64,000 bases of DNA, from positions 544,840,379 to 544,904,378 of the forward strand of contig OY856413.1 of assembly GCA_963693085.1 (NCBI GenBank). Reading direction: 5' to 3'. Of the stretch, positions 49,901 to 62,469 are shown one piece after another. Under the pieces are notes generated by a model. It made no database searches and was not told where the DNA came from. It worked only from the letters and a program-made list of their open reading frames with translations. Source of the stretch: Alisma plantago-aquatica. Taxonomy: Eukaryota > Streptophyta > Magnoliopsida > Alismatales > Alismataceae. The position numbers and the translations under genes are program-made. Each line of letters begins with the position of its first letter. Positions within the stretch are counted from its first letter, which is position 1.

Positions 49901-50480
49901 CAATTGTCCTCAACAATTTGAGTAATTCTGACAACGCCTTGCCAAAATCATTCATGTCATAGTTCATGGCAAACTGGCTATATCACTCCAGAAATGACTA
50001 CAGAATAACATATGTGGCCAACTCTTAACCCAATGGAAATCCCAATCTATCAAGGTTCTCCACATACCCTATCAACTTGAGTACATGAGGAACTACTGGT
50101 TCTCCTTCTTCCATGTTTCACATGAAAAATGCCTTAGAGACATCGCATCTCTTCTTGTCTTTCCCGATCTTGATAGATTTTCTTAAGATGTATAGCCATC
50201 TCAATGAATGTTCTCAAGTTGTCTCTTCAAATCATAGTTCATCGAGCACATCATCAGGCACTTGACATCTATGCCATCTTTTGAGTGCTACTTATAAGCA
50301 TCCCTATCAACCTTAGGTGCAGTGGGAGTGGGTTCATCTAGATTTGGTGTCTCAAGGACATAGAGCTTGCACTCTTGAGTGAGAATAATTCTCAATGTCC
50401 TAAAATAGTCATGAAAGTAATTCCCATTCAACTTGTCCTTCTCAAGGACCTATCGCAAAGAAAATATGTTAGTGTTTTCC
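46950..50480 (-). pseudogene. Copia gag-pol, decayed, minus strand
   Basis: From right to left: gag (about 49900-50480), zinc knuckle CHHCHQLGH-KRNC at 49704-49745 (all four ligands kept, a stop inside), integrase remains (about 48600-49350), then reverse transcriptase starting near 48370 with EPKTYIKSIEGPESKKWLDAM in part and KMDSMY. MKGLGENFDILGIKIYRD follows at 47527-47709, then RNase H to about 46950. Nucleotide words shared with the plus-strand copy (ATGGATCCACCT, GGGGTAAAA) show the same family. Stops and shifts are frequent throughout. The right end is cut by the second CACTA copy at 50505. Confidence 0.87.
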
Positions 50481-50504
50481 ATTAGATTCTCAAAAAGAAC
50501 ATTT

Positions 50505-51452
50505 CACTAGTACATAACCGTCCTTTAGTGTCGGTTTTTTAATGCCTTTAGTGTTAGTTTCTAAGCGACACCTATGTGGGCGCCATTAAAAGCCCAATCG
50601 TTATGCGTCGGTTCTTAAACCGACGCCACAACCCTTCGCGCGCCACTGAAAACGCGCTGAAAATGCACCAGCAGGGGGTATAGGCCTCGGTTATTAGCTT
50701 CGAAACTGACGCCATATACCTTCGTTCCATAGAAAGGGTGCCATCTGGGGTACTATCAGCATTGATTTATTAGTGATAACTGACGCCATCTCACCCGCTG
50801 CCACGGCCGTACTGACCAGCACGGCCGTGGTGTCTGGCCTCTAGGGAAATCGACGTCGGTTACTAGTAGGGCAAATGACACTGTTACCATATGTTGTCGG
50901 TTTAATGCAAATATCTGACACCTGTTTTATGTCTGGTCCGCTGCCACGGCCGTGCTGGCCAGCACAGCCATGGTGTCTGGCCTCATTAGGGAAATCGACG
51001 TCGGTTACTAGTATGGAAACTGACATTGTAACCATATGTCGTTGGTTTTGTTCAAATAACCGACGCCTATGTTTTTTTTCTATCAGTCTGCAGACCTACT
51101 GTGGCTGGTCATAGGATGAGAGGTTTTATGACATCGATTGATATCAGCCAACAACAGGCTACAAACCTGCAAAATTAACACGATGGACAATATTATATAT
51201 ATGTGATTCACACTCATGTATAAGAACATTTAATTCATATTATTTTTTTCATCACACGCATGTAGAAACCAGTAGCAACCTACAATTCCATTTATTTCAT
51301 CTCTTTTCACATTCAAACATATGTAGAAACATTCATGTATTGATGATTTTCACACACAATTCATAAAAATTCATTCACATTCACACAAAATTAATTATGA
51401 GAAAAAAGTTATTCTTTATTCATCATTGTCATCATTGTCAACAAAATCATAT
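50505..51452 (-). mobile_element. CACTA copy 2, terminal fragment
   Basis: It starts CACTAGTACATAACCG and is collinear with the left end of the big CACTA (4724-5404 joined to 19112-19395), including the GTCGGTT repeats, two GC-rich ACGGCCGT hairpins (about 50803-50832 and 50942-50975) and the last codons of the Ulp1-like gene (QYDF..DNDDNDE). Homology stops abruptly near 51452. It lacks the Gypsy insertion and so provides the empty site. Confidence 0.88.
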
Positions 51453-51689
51453 TGAAAGAGCCATGAAACAACAAAAGAAGCCACAATGAAGGGAAGCGTG
51501 ATACAAATACAATACATAAAGTGCAGCATGCACAAGTGTTTCAGATTCATATAACAACATGACAGACTAACACATATATAGTGCATAACAACAGCAACAT
51601 TGAATTTAAATACAACACTATAGCTTAGTACATATATAGTGGGACTAAGGTGACGATCCCACCTGCTAAAATAGGTTACCGACAACTAC
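51453..51689. other. Unassigned sequence between CACTA copy 2 and an LTR
   Basis: About 240 bp with no homology that I can see elsewhere in the window and no convincing coding sequence. ACATATATAGTG occurs twice. Confidence 0.5.
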
Positions 51690-54600
51690 ATATTATGACT
51701 GGGAGGTCGTGATTCAGCAACCGTATGCATTAGGTGTTGATTTCTTGGTGCTTTTAGGTGTTGACACCTCATCCCCCACCTTCCTTCTCTCCTCCTTTGG
51801 TATATAACCCGTTTTCACTCCATGAAAGTGAACCTTTCATCCTTCCTTCTTCCTCCCTCTCTTTTACTCATCCTTGGGGCTTGGTGGAACAAGGAAGGCT
51901 GATCCTTGCATCTTCAGTGATCAAATCCCTTGCATGTGGTGATTCTTTCTCATCTTCAACCTTGGTAAGTGTATGCCTCTCTTTTATGACAATTTCCTGG
52001 GATCTTCTACCCCATATTATTCTCTTTTCTCGGTCTTAGACAATGGACCATCCATGGTGGTCATTTTGGAAAGAAACCCCTCATCACAGGGGTCATAGGC
52101 CATGTTTTGACAAGGTGGTACCCAAGTGAGAGGAAGTTTCTTCTCTCGTTTCCTTCTTCCTCCATTGGTTTTGTCCAAGGGTTCTCTTACCCTCTTTTCT
52201 TGAGTCATCTTTGTCCTTGGTGTCTTCTTCTTCTTGAGTTTATTTTGTGGCCTAGAGTTGAGATTTTGATGGAGCATCATCACCCTTGGTGATTGTATGG
52301 TTGGAGCTTGTGATCCATGGATATCTACCCTCTCTATTATTGCACTTTTCTTTTGGTGCATTCTTCTATTTCTCTCTCTAAATCATGATCCTAACATGCT
52401 AGTGAATAATAGCATGCTCTAAAACTTGAATGATAGTTCTTATCATTCTTGGATTCTTAGAATTTGAAACCCTAATTTCATGGTACCCATTTTTGTGATG
52501 ATGGTGAGATGGATGGTTTTATGCTATCTTTTGATCTTGGTTTTGAGCACACGCATGAGGGTTGTGTACGTTGTTGTCCCATGAAGTTTAGGTTCTATTT
52601 TGGATGTCTTTAATGTGATCTTATCTCTCCTATATGAGGTTTTCCATGGTGATTCTCATGGTGCATGTTTTAGGGTTTTTGGTGACCATTTTATGATAAT
52701 TTTTCCTCCTAGTTGATGGTGATTTTCTTTGATGATCATCTCCTATTTTGTCTGTGATTTAATTCTATTTTGTTCAAAGTTCATACCTATTTTTATGGTG
52801 GTCCTTTGTCTTGGTGGTAGCATGACCTAGAGGTCGATATACCATGTTTTCTCTTTGGGTTGAGACACTTTGGTACTTGTTGTTTTGGTCAATATGTTGA
52901 TGTTGTTTTGGGTCAAGACATGTGTCTTAGTTTTGGTCGGGACACATGCCCTGTTGTGGTCTCGACTCTTTCTTAATTTTGGTCAAGAAAAGTCTGGTTT
53001 TGAGGTTGAGAGAACTCTTTTTTTTTAGGTCAAGACATGCTTTGCTTTTGGGTCAAAACCCTAAACCACAAGGGGTCAAAACATGTTTTGTGTGTGATAG
53101 TCGAGACATGTGATGTTGTTGTAGTCGAGAAACATAGTGGTTGCAGTCAAGACACCTTGTATGAAGAGTGGCGAGACACTAGATCATGAGTGGTCGAGAC
53201 ACCTATGTGATGGGTTGTCGAGACACATACTTAATCATATAATCAATACATGTATGAGAGAGCAAGTAATGAACAATGTATAGTGTTGTTTGAATGATTG
53301 GTTGGTCAACCCTAATCATGTTTCCTAAATCTTATATGCATCGAGAAAGTGGGATATAGTGTACCTAGGGTTTGGTGATTGAATAAATATATAAAACCCT
53401 AATTGGCTATGCATGTAAACCTAACCCTAATATTGGGCCATGTGATGTGTTTGTTTCTCTCTCTTGAAGTAGTTATCATAATATGATGTTTTCTCTCTCT
53501 TGTTTATGAGCCCCTAACCATGCAGATGAAATGAATACCATGGCTTGTGTATGCTATGGTGATTATTATGTGATACATGGTGATGGATATAAGCCTTGAT
53601 GAGATATGATGAAATCACATTGATGTGATGGTCCTATGACTTGTTGAAAGCTTGATGCCTATTGTGAGGTGACATCCTCTAGTGATATAATTGAGGGATT
53701 GATATCCCATAGGGATTTGACATTAGTGATGGCCTTGTGATTGCATTGCTACAAGTATCATGTGGTGCTGATGTGACTAGTTCACACCTTATATGATTTA
53801 TATCTTCTAGAGTTGCACTATTCACATATCTTTGTAGAGTTTGTTTTGGATTTGTACATTGTAACTTGATTGATGCTAAAAGATACCCAATTGGCATAAT
53901 TAATCAAGTGAAACTCTAATCATGAAGGTTCCTTAAGCCATAGATCTATACCAGTGTTAGACTTAGTACTGGATGGTGAAATGAGTCATTCCTATGGGAA
54001 ACTCGGAGCACATATTTATGAATATGTGGGGGTGCAAGTCGGGTATCTCCTTGCATTCACAATTACAGGTGGTGTGAGACATCCATGCATGAGATTCTCT
54101 CCTTGTGATACAGATGTCCATGTGTGAGCCAATCCTTCTTTTTAGAGTGACCATATATGAGCCTATTCTTTTAGCGTCGTACCTCTACCAAGGTGGGGGT
54201 AGGTGTGATTATATATATGGATGGTCATATGTGAGGAAATCCTTCATCTTGACAATATGCCAATTCTACTATTGACTGATATGTCGCTCACCAAGAGTTT
54301 GGGGACGTCATAGATTCTGGCTCTTCCATTGACCTTTTATGGCACCGATTTCAATTTATTAGTGGTTGGTTGGATTTGGGTGGTACGACTCAAATCCTCA
54401 TGGAAATAATAAAAGATGTAACATAGCCGTATAGTGTTCATGCCTTTGGCTAAATGTGAATAACTCTGGTTGAGCTCCTTTTCCTTATCATTTACCGATT
54501 TCATGAATTATAAGGTGGTACGATAAGTCAACTTTTATACATGTTCTTCATATTCCTTCTTAGAATATCAATTGTTCTACTTCTCAATGGTAACTGCCTA

Positions 54601-55209
54601 GTTTTACCTAATCTATTTTATCAATTGGATTCATATCATTTAGTTGAATCTACTCAACCTACTCAATGTTTTATCTTCCTACTTGGTTATTTTTGCATTA
54701 ATAGACTTTGGCAGAGAGTTATATCTTTTTCTAGGATGTTTGGTCATATCGTGTGGGTTTCCACATCTTTTAAGTGGTTGTGCATGATGAAGTAGAGATC
54801 CTACAACTACGGAAGAGCAGCAGCAAGATCAGTAGTTGATAATGTTGGATGTGCTGCTAGTCTTTTGATGATAGAGTCCTAGATGTCATCCCTGTACACT
54901 CAGTTCTTTGGGGGTGTTCTTGTAGTGTTTTGTGGATATGTTCTCTATATGAAGTTTTTGGGATTGTGAGCCATGTATGTAAGATATGGCATGTGTGTAT
55001 GTATATATGTGGAACAAATATCTCATGTAAAAGGTTGATGATAGGAATGATGATGTGTAATGTATGTAGTAGGCTTGTGGACTCATATGTGATAAGTTTT
55101 GGCTTTGGGTGCTTTTGTTAAATCGGTTTTAATTTTTTGTGATTTTTGGTAATCTGCTTGTTTAGTTATAATTCCGTGTTTGGTTTTGAGTAATCTCGTT
55201 TGTGGCACA
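51690..55209 (+). mobile_element. Gypsy-type LTR (solo or truncated), plus strand
   Basis: The right part resembles the ends of the other two LTR groups in order: GGCAGAGAGTTATATCTTTT, CATCCCTGTACACTCAG, then a T-rich tail ending TGTGGCACA at 55209. It has no adjoining primer site or gag. TGTAACATCC is not found at the left end, so that boundary is approximate or truncated. A cluster of GTCGAGACAC motifs lies at 52840-53240. Confidence 0.65.
52840..53240 (+). repeat. Cluster of GGTCGAGACAC/GGTCAAGACATG motifs
   Basis: More than ten copies of GGTC(A/G)AGACA(C/T) with irregular spacing of 15-45 bp, mostly on the plus strand. It is the third LTR in this window with its own short clustered motif. 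Confidence 0.8.
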
Positions 55210-55224
55210 TCAGTGCGTCACACA

Positions 55225-56033
55225 AACTTCTTGATCTAAACAACTTCTTTAGCTGTAAAGGAGGCAACAATGTACTCGACCTCTATTACAGAATAAAAAA
55301 TTGTTTCTTACTTGAAACTCTTCCAACTTACAACTCTATTGTTGAGGAAAAACACAAATCCAAATTGTGATCTAAAGTCATCTTTGTCAGTTTCGAAGCT
55401 TGCATAACCACCAACTGTTCCTCACCACTTTAGACAAGGAACTTATCCTCAGTTTTTCTCAAGTGCATAAGGACATTCTTTATGGCAGTCCAGTCAATTT
55501 CACCAAGATCTGACTGATGTCTTCTCATCATGCTCAAGTCATACGAGAATCAAGTTGAGTTCATAACATTGTGTACATGATAGATCCAATTGCATATGCA
55601 TATGGAATCTTACTTACACACTCTTGTTCTTCACAAGAACTAGGACATTAAGCTCTAGTGATATTAATACCATGAGACATGGGTAAGTTTCTTCTAATCA
55701 AGTTCTCCATGTTCAACCTTTTTAGCACTTTGTCAATGTATGTGTTATTGCTTAGGCCAAGAAGCCTTTTAGATCTATCTCTATAGATCCTGATTCCAAA
55801 GATATAGGATGCTTAGCCTAAGTTCTTCATAGAGAATGTATTTCCCATTCAGGTTTCTACTATTTGTAAGGTAGGGATGTTATTCCACATCAATAGTATG
55901 TCATCTACACACAATATGAGGAATATAATCATGATCCCACTAACCTTCTAGTAAACACCTGGTTCATCTTCAATTTTAACTAAAGCCAACTCTTTGACTA
56001 TTTCATCAAATCAAAGATTCCAGCTCCCAGATT
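55225..56033 (-). pseudogene. Copia RNase H/reverse transcriptase fragment
   Basis: Matches 47110-47890 of the minus-strand Copia (AACTTCTTGATC, CTCTTCCAACTTACAA, GACATGGGTAAGTTTCTTCT, CTTTGACTATTTCATCAAAT). It breaks off at 56033, where TGTCGGGACC begins. Stops and shifts are present. It is an independent copy, since the same domain occurs at 47110. Confidence 0.78.
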
Positions 56034-59000
56034 GTCGGGACCTCTCTTTTGATTAGCACAAATACCAACCATTAAGGAGGATGCCTAAGCCTAAACCTAA
56101 ATGAATAAACAAAACACTTTATTCACGATATATACGAAACAATATATGAAAAACAAAGATAAAATTTCCCTTTTTCTTTCTTCACAATTTTTCACAATCA
56201 AATGTCACATCAAGGACCTCATAATAAGATAACTCAAATCTTATTCAACTCCATTAAAACAAGAATGAAATATTATGGCTCTTGTGTAGTTCAATTTATA
56301 ATAAATACATGTATAGGAATCATCAAACTTTGTATACTACCCATCTCGTGAAAGAGAGTGTACACAGACAATCTAATCTATGTAGATTATTCTATTTATA
56401 TCTTCTATGTTACAACTCTCTGTGGGATAGCATTATACCTAAAAAAATTTGAAGGAACCTCATAGGAATCATATAGAGCCCTAGTGAGTGGTTACCTCCC
56501 ACTCAAGATGAGTACATGCATCAACATTAGATTAAGTAAAATGAACTTAAAATGAACTTGAAAATATTGAAAAGTTTAGTAGAAAGTTTTATCATAATTT
56601 AAATCTAGTTTATATAGGTAATCTAATCAAATAGATAAGGTAATCCCTTATACCAAATACTACTTTGAAACTTATTTTCAAGAATGTCTATGAACATATC
56701 ATTAGTTACATCTTACTTTAGATTAACAATCCTTCTGCATGACTAATAAGTCAAGTTCTAAGCATTTTGAATCAATACATAACAATAACATTATCTTTGT
56801 GATGCTCCACTAGATGGACCAAGAACACATATTGTGGTCAAGATGAAGCACACATAAAGCCTATCTACCAAACAGTACTATCAAATGACAAGCATTCCAA
56901 ATCATATTCATAGTGGATATCAATCCCAAAAATTACTTCTTGTCAACAAGACAAATTAGAAGATAAAACATATAATATTTTTAAAAGAATCATTATTTTC
57001 CTAAACAAGAAACATAATCAACTATGATAAATCATCAATAAGCAGTACAAGGAATGTAAAAAACATACAAATCATGTTCTACATGGCTTGTCATCTTTTA
57101 TTCATTTTCCCTGAAACTACTTGACTTGTCCCTCACCAAGTAGAAGTTGCCACACCTGATTCTCGTGTCAATGACTCACCATCACTATTTTAGGGTTTAG
57201 CTGGCCACCCTAAGATATCAACAATAGACCCTGGCCACATCAGGTTGCCTAAAGATGCTCACGTCCTCATCTCGGGTGCACGAGATAGGAACCAACAAAA
57301 CAATATATCACATATCACAACATTTCACATATTTTCACATTTCACATATTTCATTTCATCAGAGTCTATTCCTCATGGACATAGACTTTCATAGTAAGAA
57401 TTTAGGTCCAGAGCCACTCCATATGACTCACTCCTAAATCCTACTGGTCAACCTTTAAGGTCTTGACCCACACTCAGAAAATTCTTCTCATAATTCATTG
57501 ATTACTACAAGGAGATCCATTTTATTTCACCAGTGTGGCTCTTGGGGGAAACTCATGGTGTTTAGGGCATATAACTAGATGTTTCATCATTTTACTTGTT
57601 ATTAATCTCTTTTACTAGTCTTAAAATAATTGAAAACATAATATTTCATATCTGTGTATTCTCGAGTAACTAGAATAACATGAAACCGATTAATCTTATC
57701 AAGAATGACAATGACTAAAATAAGAAGCACAAAAATCTATAATTTTTAACACATAGTTCTTTAAATTTCCACATCATCTTATAGCATTCTTCATCAGTGA
57801 GATTTCAGCTCATGACATAATCTCATTGTCCAACATTTACCCATCATGGTTTTATCATCATCAATGGGATTTCTTCCCTAGAATTAATCTCATTATGCAA
57901 CATATACATTCATCAGGGTTTCTCAAATGTAATCAATGCATGTTAAATTCAATCTCAACATATTTTTTATCAGTTCAATCTATTTCACAATTTTTAATAA
58001 ATATTCACACAAACATTAGACCTAGCAACAATAAAAGCATATAGGTATCTTGTATCATTATTCATACTCAGAATAGATTTTTCATACAACATATACTTTT
58101 TCCATCTAATATCAATAGATGCAAACAAATTTCATGCATAAACATGCATAATAGACTTTGTTATCTTCTTCTTTTATTTCACATTCTTCCGTTAGGTTTA
58201 CGAATCAACACATGTTGATTATTATTTGAAGTCCATCAAAAGAGTATAGCCTTAGAGTACAAATATTCTATCAAACAATCATATTACAACAACACATTCT
58301 TGTAAATCAATGCAAATGCTCGAACATCATCTTTTAATTGAATTCAACTATAGATATCTACATTCTTTAATCCCTCATTAAGATTATTATTCATTAGCAT
58401 CACCTAAATCATATCTTTACGGTTATAGTTTGGATATGAAGTTCATCTAATTCATATTCATGAGTATCAACTTCTTTCATTTCATTTTCATTACAATATT
58501 GGAACAATCATTCTTTATTGACCTGATATACAATTCTTCTCTTATGGTTAACATCCATCAAAGCCCAATTTAGTATATTTCATTCAATCTAGATTAGCCA
58601 CATGTAATTAAATAAAAGATTCAAGACTTCATCATAATAACTTCATTAGTTTCATCTTTATCTTGCCATCACCATTCATTAAATTTTTATTCATATCGTT
58701 TCTTATATTTAGATAAATATGCCATGTAATTGACTTACAAAGACATTCTTATAGTTAACAAGGATCACTAGGTCTCTTATAATACTAATCACTTTAGCTT
58801 AATAGAATGGTTCACATTACATCTTCTTACATCATAATCTCTTATCATTCTTCTCAATTCATTATGATGTGGCTTGTATAAAAGGATCCACATTCATGTG
58901 AAGGTTTACTCCTCGTTTGATAAGTCATACTAAAATAGACGCATTAGGATTAGATGATAGTTATAAGACTCATCATCTTCAATTGAAGTATTCATACTTA

Positions 59001-60086
59001 CAATTCAACATTTCATCACATATATGACATTATTTACAAGTTCAAGCTTTATTACTCATACCCATCCTAATACTAAACATCGAGTGTTTTCAAGAAGTAA
59101 TCCTTAGTTCAAAATATCATAAGAATTGTATCACTAAGTAATTTCACCATAAAGGACAAGGGCTCATTAGGTGTATTCACACACTTGTAAACCCTAGTTT
59201 CCATTTTCACATATTCCATTCATCAATCATAAGTATACATTGATTAATTGACTCATTTGATTCACTTCCTCAACACACCCTAATCAGGAAATGTGGTCAC
59301 CTCATACTGATCCTTATGTGTATATCATATTAAATTCCATTAACATTCAACAATACACATGTATAATACATTATAGTATAATTAAAATATTATTCTATAC
59401 GTGTCAATTCAATTCCAAGCATATCGGCCATTGGATTGATTTTTAGGAAAAATTCACATGAATATCATAGTCATCTATCCATAAGATTATCCATGGATTC
59501 TCAATCAATGAATTAGAAACAATAAAAGTTGATCCCCTAATATCTTTCCTAAATTAATATCCAATCACATACATATACAAGCATGGTTTCTGATTATTTT
59601 AGCCAGATAGAATTGGGCTTTGAACATGAATACACAACTTAGGAGGGATAAAAACACTCACCTATAGTGACAAGAACCTTAGAAACATAGGTCAAACTCT
59701 GATTTTTTGGAAATTCAACTAAACTCTAGCAATTGAATCAAGTTATTACTCCATTCAACTTGAAACCTTATAAATGGGAATTAAAAGAGAAAAACTGAGA
59801 AAAGGGGCATATTTGATGTGATTTCAAATCAAATAAGAGGAGGGATGGAATCTTAACATGTGATATATTCACCATCAAGTTCTATGCAAAGAAGATAACC
59901 TTACTTGATTTCATCATATCCCGGATATAGAAACCCTAAGTCAACATCTCCACCACCTGCTCTTCTCAAAACCCTAGCTCTCCTATCTCTTTAGGATTTC
60001 ATTTCATGGACAAAAATGATGAGTTATAAGAGCTCCTTGGGTGTTAGGTTAGTCAAAAAGATGAATTGAGGTTCTTAGAGCAATTG
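56034..60086 (-). repeat. LTR-like AT-rich sequence interrupting Copia
   Basis: It begins TGTCGGGACCTCTC exactly where the Copia homology stops. About 4 kb lack any coding region. On the minus strand the right end resembles an LTR promoter/leader zone, with GCTAGGGTTTTGAGAAGAGC and CTTAGGGTTTCTATATCC. It is probably a long Gypsy-type LTR in minus orientation, cut at its right by CACTA copy 3. No second copy is in the window to prove it. Confidence 0.45.
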
Positions 60087-60909
60087 CACTACTATAGAAT
60101 TGGCTTATAACATCACATTTAAAGGCATCAGTTGTATCCAAGAAACTGATGCCTAAAACCCTACAACGTCGGCTGTATACACAAACTGACATCTATATGT
60201 GAAGACCGGCCAGACACGGGTATCACTTTTTATTTAGCGTCGGTTGCCCAATAACAAAAACCGATGGCTAAAATTGCCCGCCAAATCCAATTTTTCCAGT
60301 GCAAAAAAATTACCTCCAAAATTTCACATATGGCATCAGATGTTTACCAAATGACCGACGACTAAATATTTTTTGCGAGACAGAAATTGACCCCATTTTA
60401 GTCGTCGGTTTGCTTACAATAACCGATGCTAATGTGTGTTCGTGTGCTGTCCCCACAAAATTTTTACCCCCCTTTGGTGTTGGTATTTTGTGGTGACCGA
60501 TGCTTTTAGAGCTTAGGTGTCAGTTTATGAAACAACCGACGATGATGGTAAACTTAATAGCACTCATGCGAAACAAACTCTTCCTCATTCTCTGTTTCAT
60601 TGTGATTTCACCCACTAGGTCCGGTGATTGTTGCCGCTCGTCGTTACTCCCCCTCCACTGTTGCTCCCCCACTGTCATTGCTCCCTTTGCTCGCTTGAGA
60701 GGAAACGTCAAAGCTTGGGAAAACGCCAGAGCTGCCACTGCCACCTAGCTCCAGCTGCTACTCAGTTGGCCACCGATACCACCCTGCCTACTCATATAGA
60801 ACCACGCTCTATCCATCGCCTCTAGCCACTCTACCTCCTCTTCTATCAGTCCTCTTTCTCCTTCTTTTCCTCCAGCTACCATCCGCCAACAGCCAGCCCC
60901 GCCCGGTTT

Positions 60910-62156
60910 GTTCATATATATGTTTGTTCTCTGATTTAGTAGTGATGTGTCACCCTATCCTCTAAATGAGGTGGAGGTTGTTCTATGTGAAATCAAAGGT
61001 TTTGATGACCGTGTTGGGTAGTACGACTGTGGTGGTAGCACGGCCGTGCTGGGTAGCATGATCGTGGTGGCTGATTTTGTGCTATGAATGCATATTGTAT
61101 GATGTAGATTGATGATAATAATGTTTGCTTTCTCTCTTGATTAACTAATCCAAATGAAATGTGACCTAATGTACATGTTGCTATATTTGAGACCTAATCT
61201 TGTACACATTTCACCCTAATCTTGTAGTAAATATATTGCTCAATTATGAATGATAGAATACCAACATTTGTGTGTAAGATTATCTTGATGATGAACATGC
61301 ATGTACATTGGAGATGTGGAAATCAATGTTATAGAATATGATACCTAGACTTGGGTATGATTAAGACAACAAGATGTTGCTATTGTAAACCAACCTGGGA
61401 TATGAACAAATCTTGTGCTTGCATATATTGGTGCTTCTAATCCTCATGCTTGACCTAATTCAGTAAAATTTGATGCATGTTGAAATAAGATCCAAACTTG
61501 TCCATTCTAGCATCCTAATTTGATTTGATTATGTGCTTTGAACCTTGAAATATGCGTGTTAAAGATACATTGATGTTGAATCTCAAATTTAACTCACATG
61601 TGGTTCTTCTATTTCTAAAATGATCATGTGAACTCCTAAATCAGTAACATATATTATTCTTTGTGCACCCAAATACCTTGTGAATCATGTATGCTCCCTA
61701 AGGTGATTAAATACCTAAATCTTGACTTGAAATATGACTTAGTATGTATGTTGATATATGAAGCTCTAGTTAAAACTTCAAGATTGACCCCTAATTAATA
61801 CATTATAACAGAATTGAATCGTGCATTTGTGTTGTTGCAGGTGTTGTTGACTTGTTGTTGATTTGCATATATTTCTTCTTCAACCTTCAAGTGAGATATA
61901 ATATTCTCACTCTCCCAATGTGCCATTAGGCTTCATTTTGATTCAAATATTTGTTATATTGAATCATGGTTTATTTAGTATTTAGTATTTATTGATAAGC
62001 ATGATTAAATGATGTTACACAAAACTTAGGATATGAATGATGAAAAACTAGGATTGTAGGTATAAGAATGACAATATACATGTATTTGTTGGCCTAGAAG
62101 CTCGTCTAAGATTTACTCATTAGGAGTAAATCTTGGATAGTCCCTAATTTGGGACT
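60910..62156. other. CACTA copy 3 leader/intron DNA, no gene
   Basis: AT-rich. It contains a GTGTTGTTGCAG splice-acceptor-like site at about 61830-61842, suggesting a leader intron, but no open frame of note. CACGGCCGTGCT occurs at about 61040. Confidence 0.5.
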
Positions 62157-62352
62157 ATTCTTGAACACTTAATCTCACTTAGGATGTAAATGTATAATGT
62201 GTATTGGGTTTTTGACAAAATTTCGATAGCATTTTCCCATTTGTTCTCTAAGTACATATGTACTAGGAGAACATCAGGGAAATGCTGCCGAAAGTTTCTT
62301 GAAAATCCAATACACATTATACACTTACTAGTGAGATTAGGTGTTCAAGAAT
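62157..62352. repeat. 196-bp inverted repeat in CACTA copy 3
   Basis: Counterpart of 26558-26753, same length and same central AAGTACATATGTACT, with a few more mismatches between the arms. It lies about 120 bp upstream of the transposase ATG. Confidence 0.88.
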
Positions 62353-62469
62353 GGGATAGGTGGTACACATTTATTATATATAAGACCTTAAACCCTAAAC
62401 ATTTAACCATAAACCCTAATCTTTTAACCCTAAACCATAATATATACTTGTTTTCTCTTTGATCATAGA

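Noticed and set aside
60500..60748. Small open frame in CACTA copy 3
   Set aside because: It crosses subterminal repeats and the GC-rich zone and is not conserved with the other CACTA copy.
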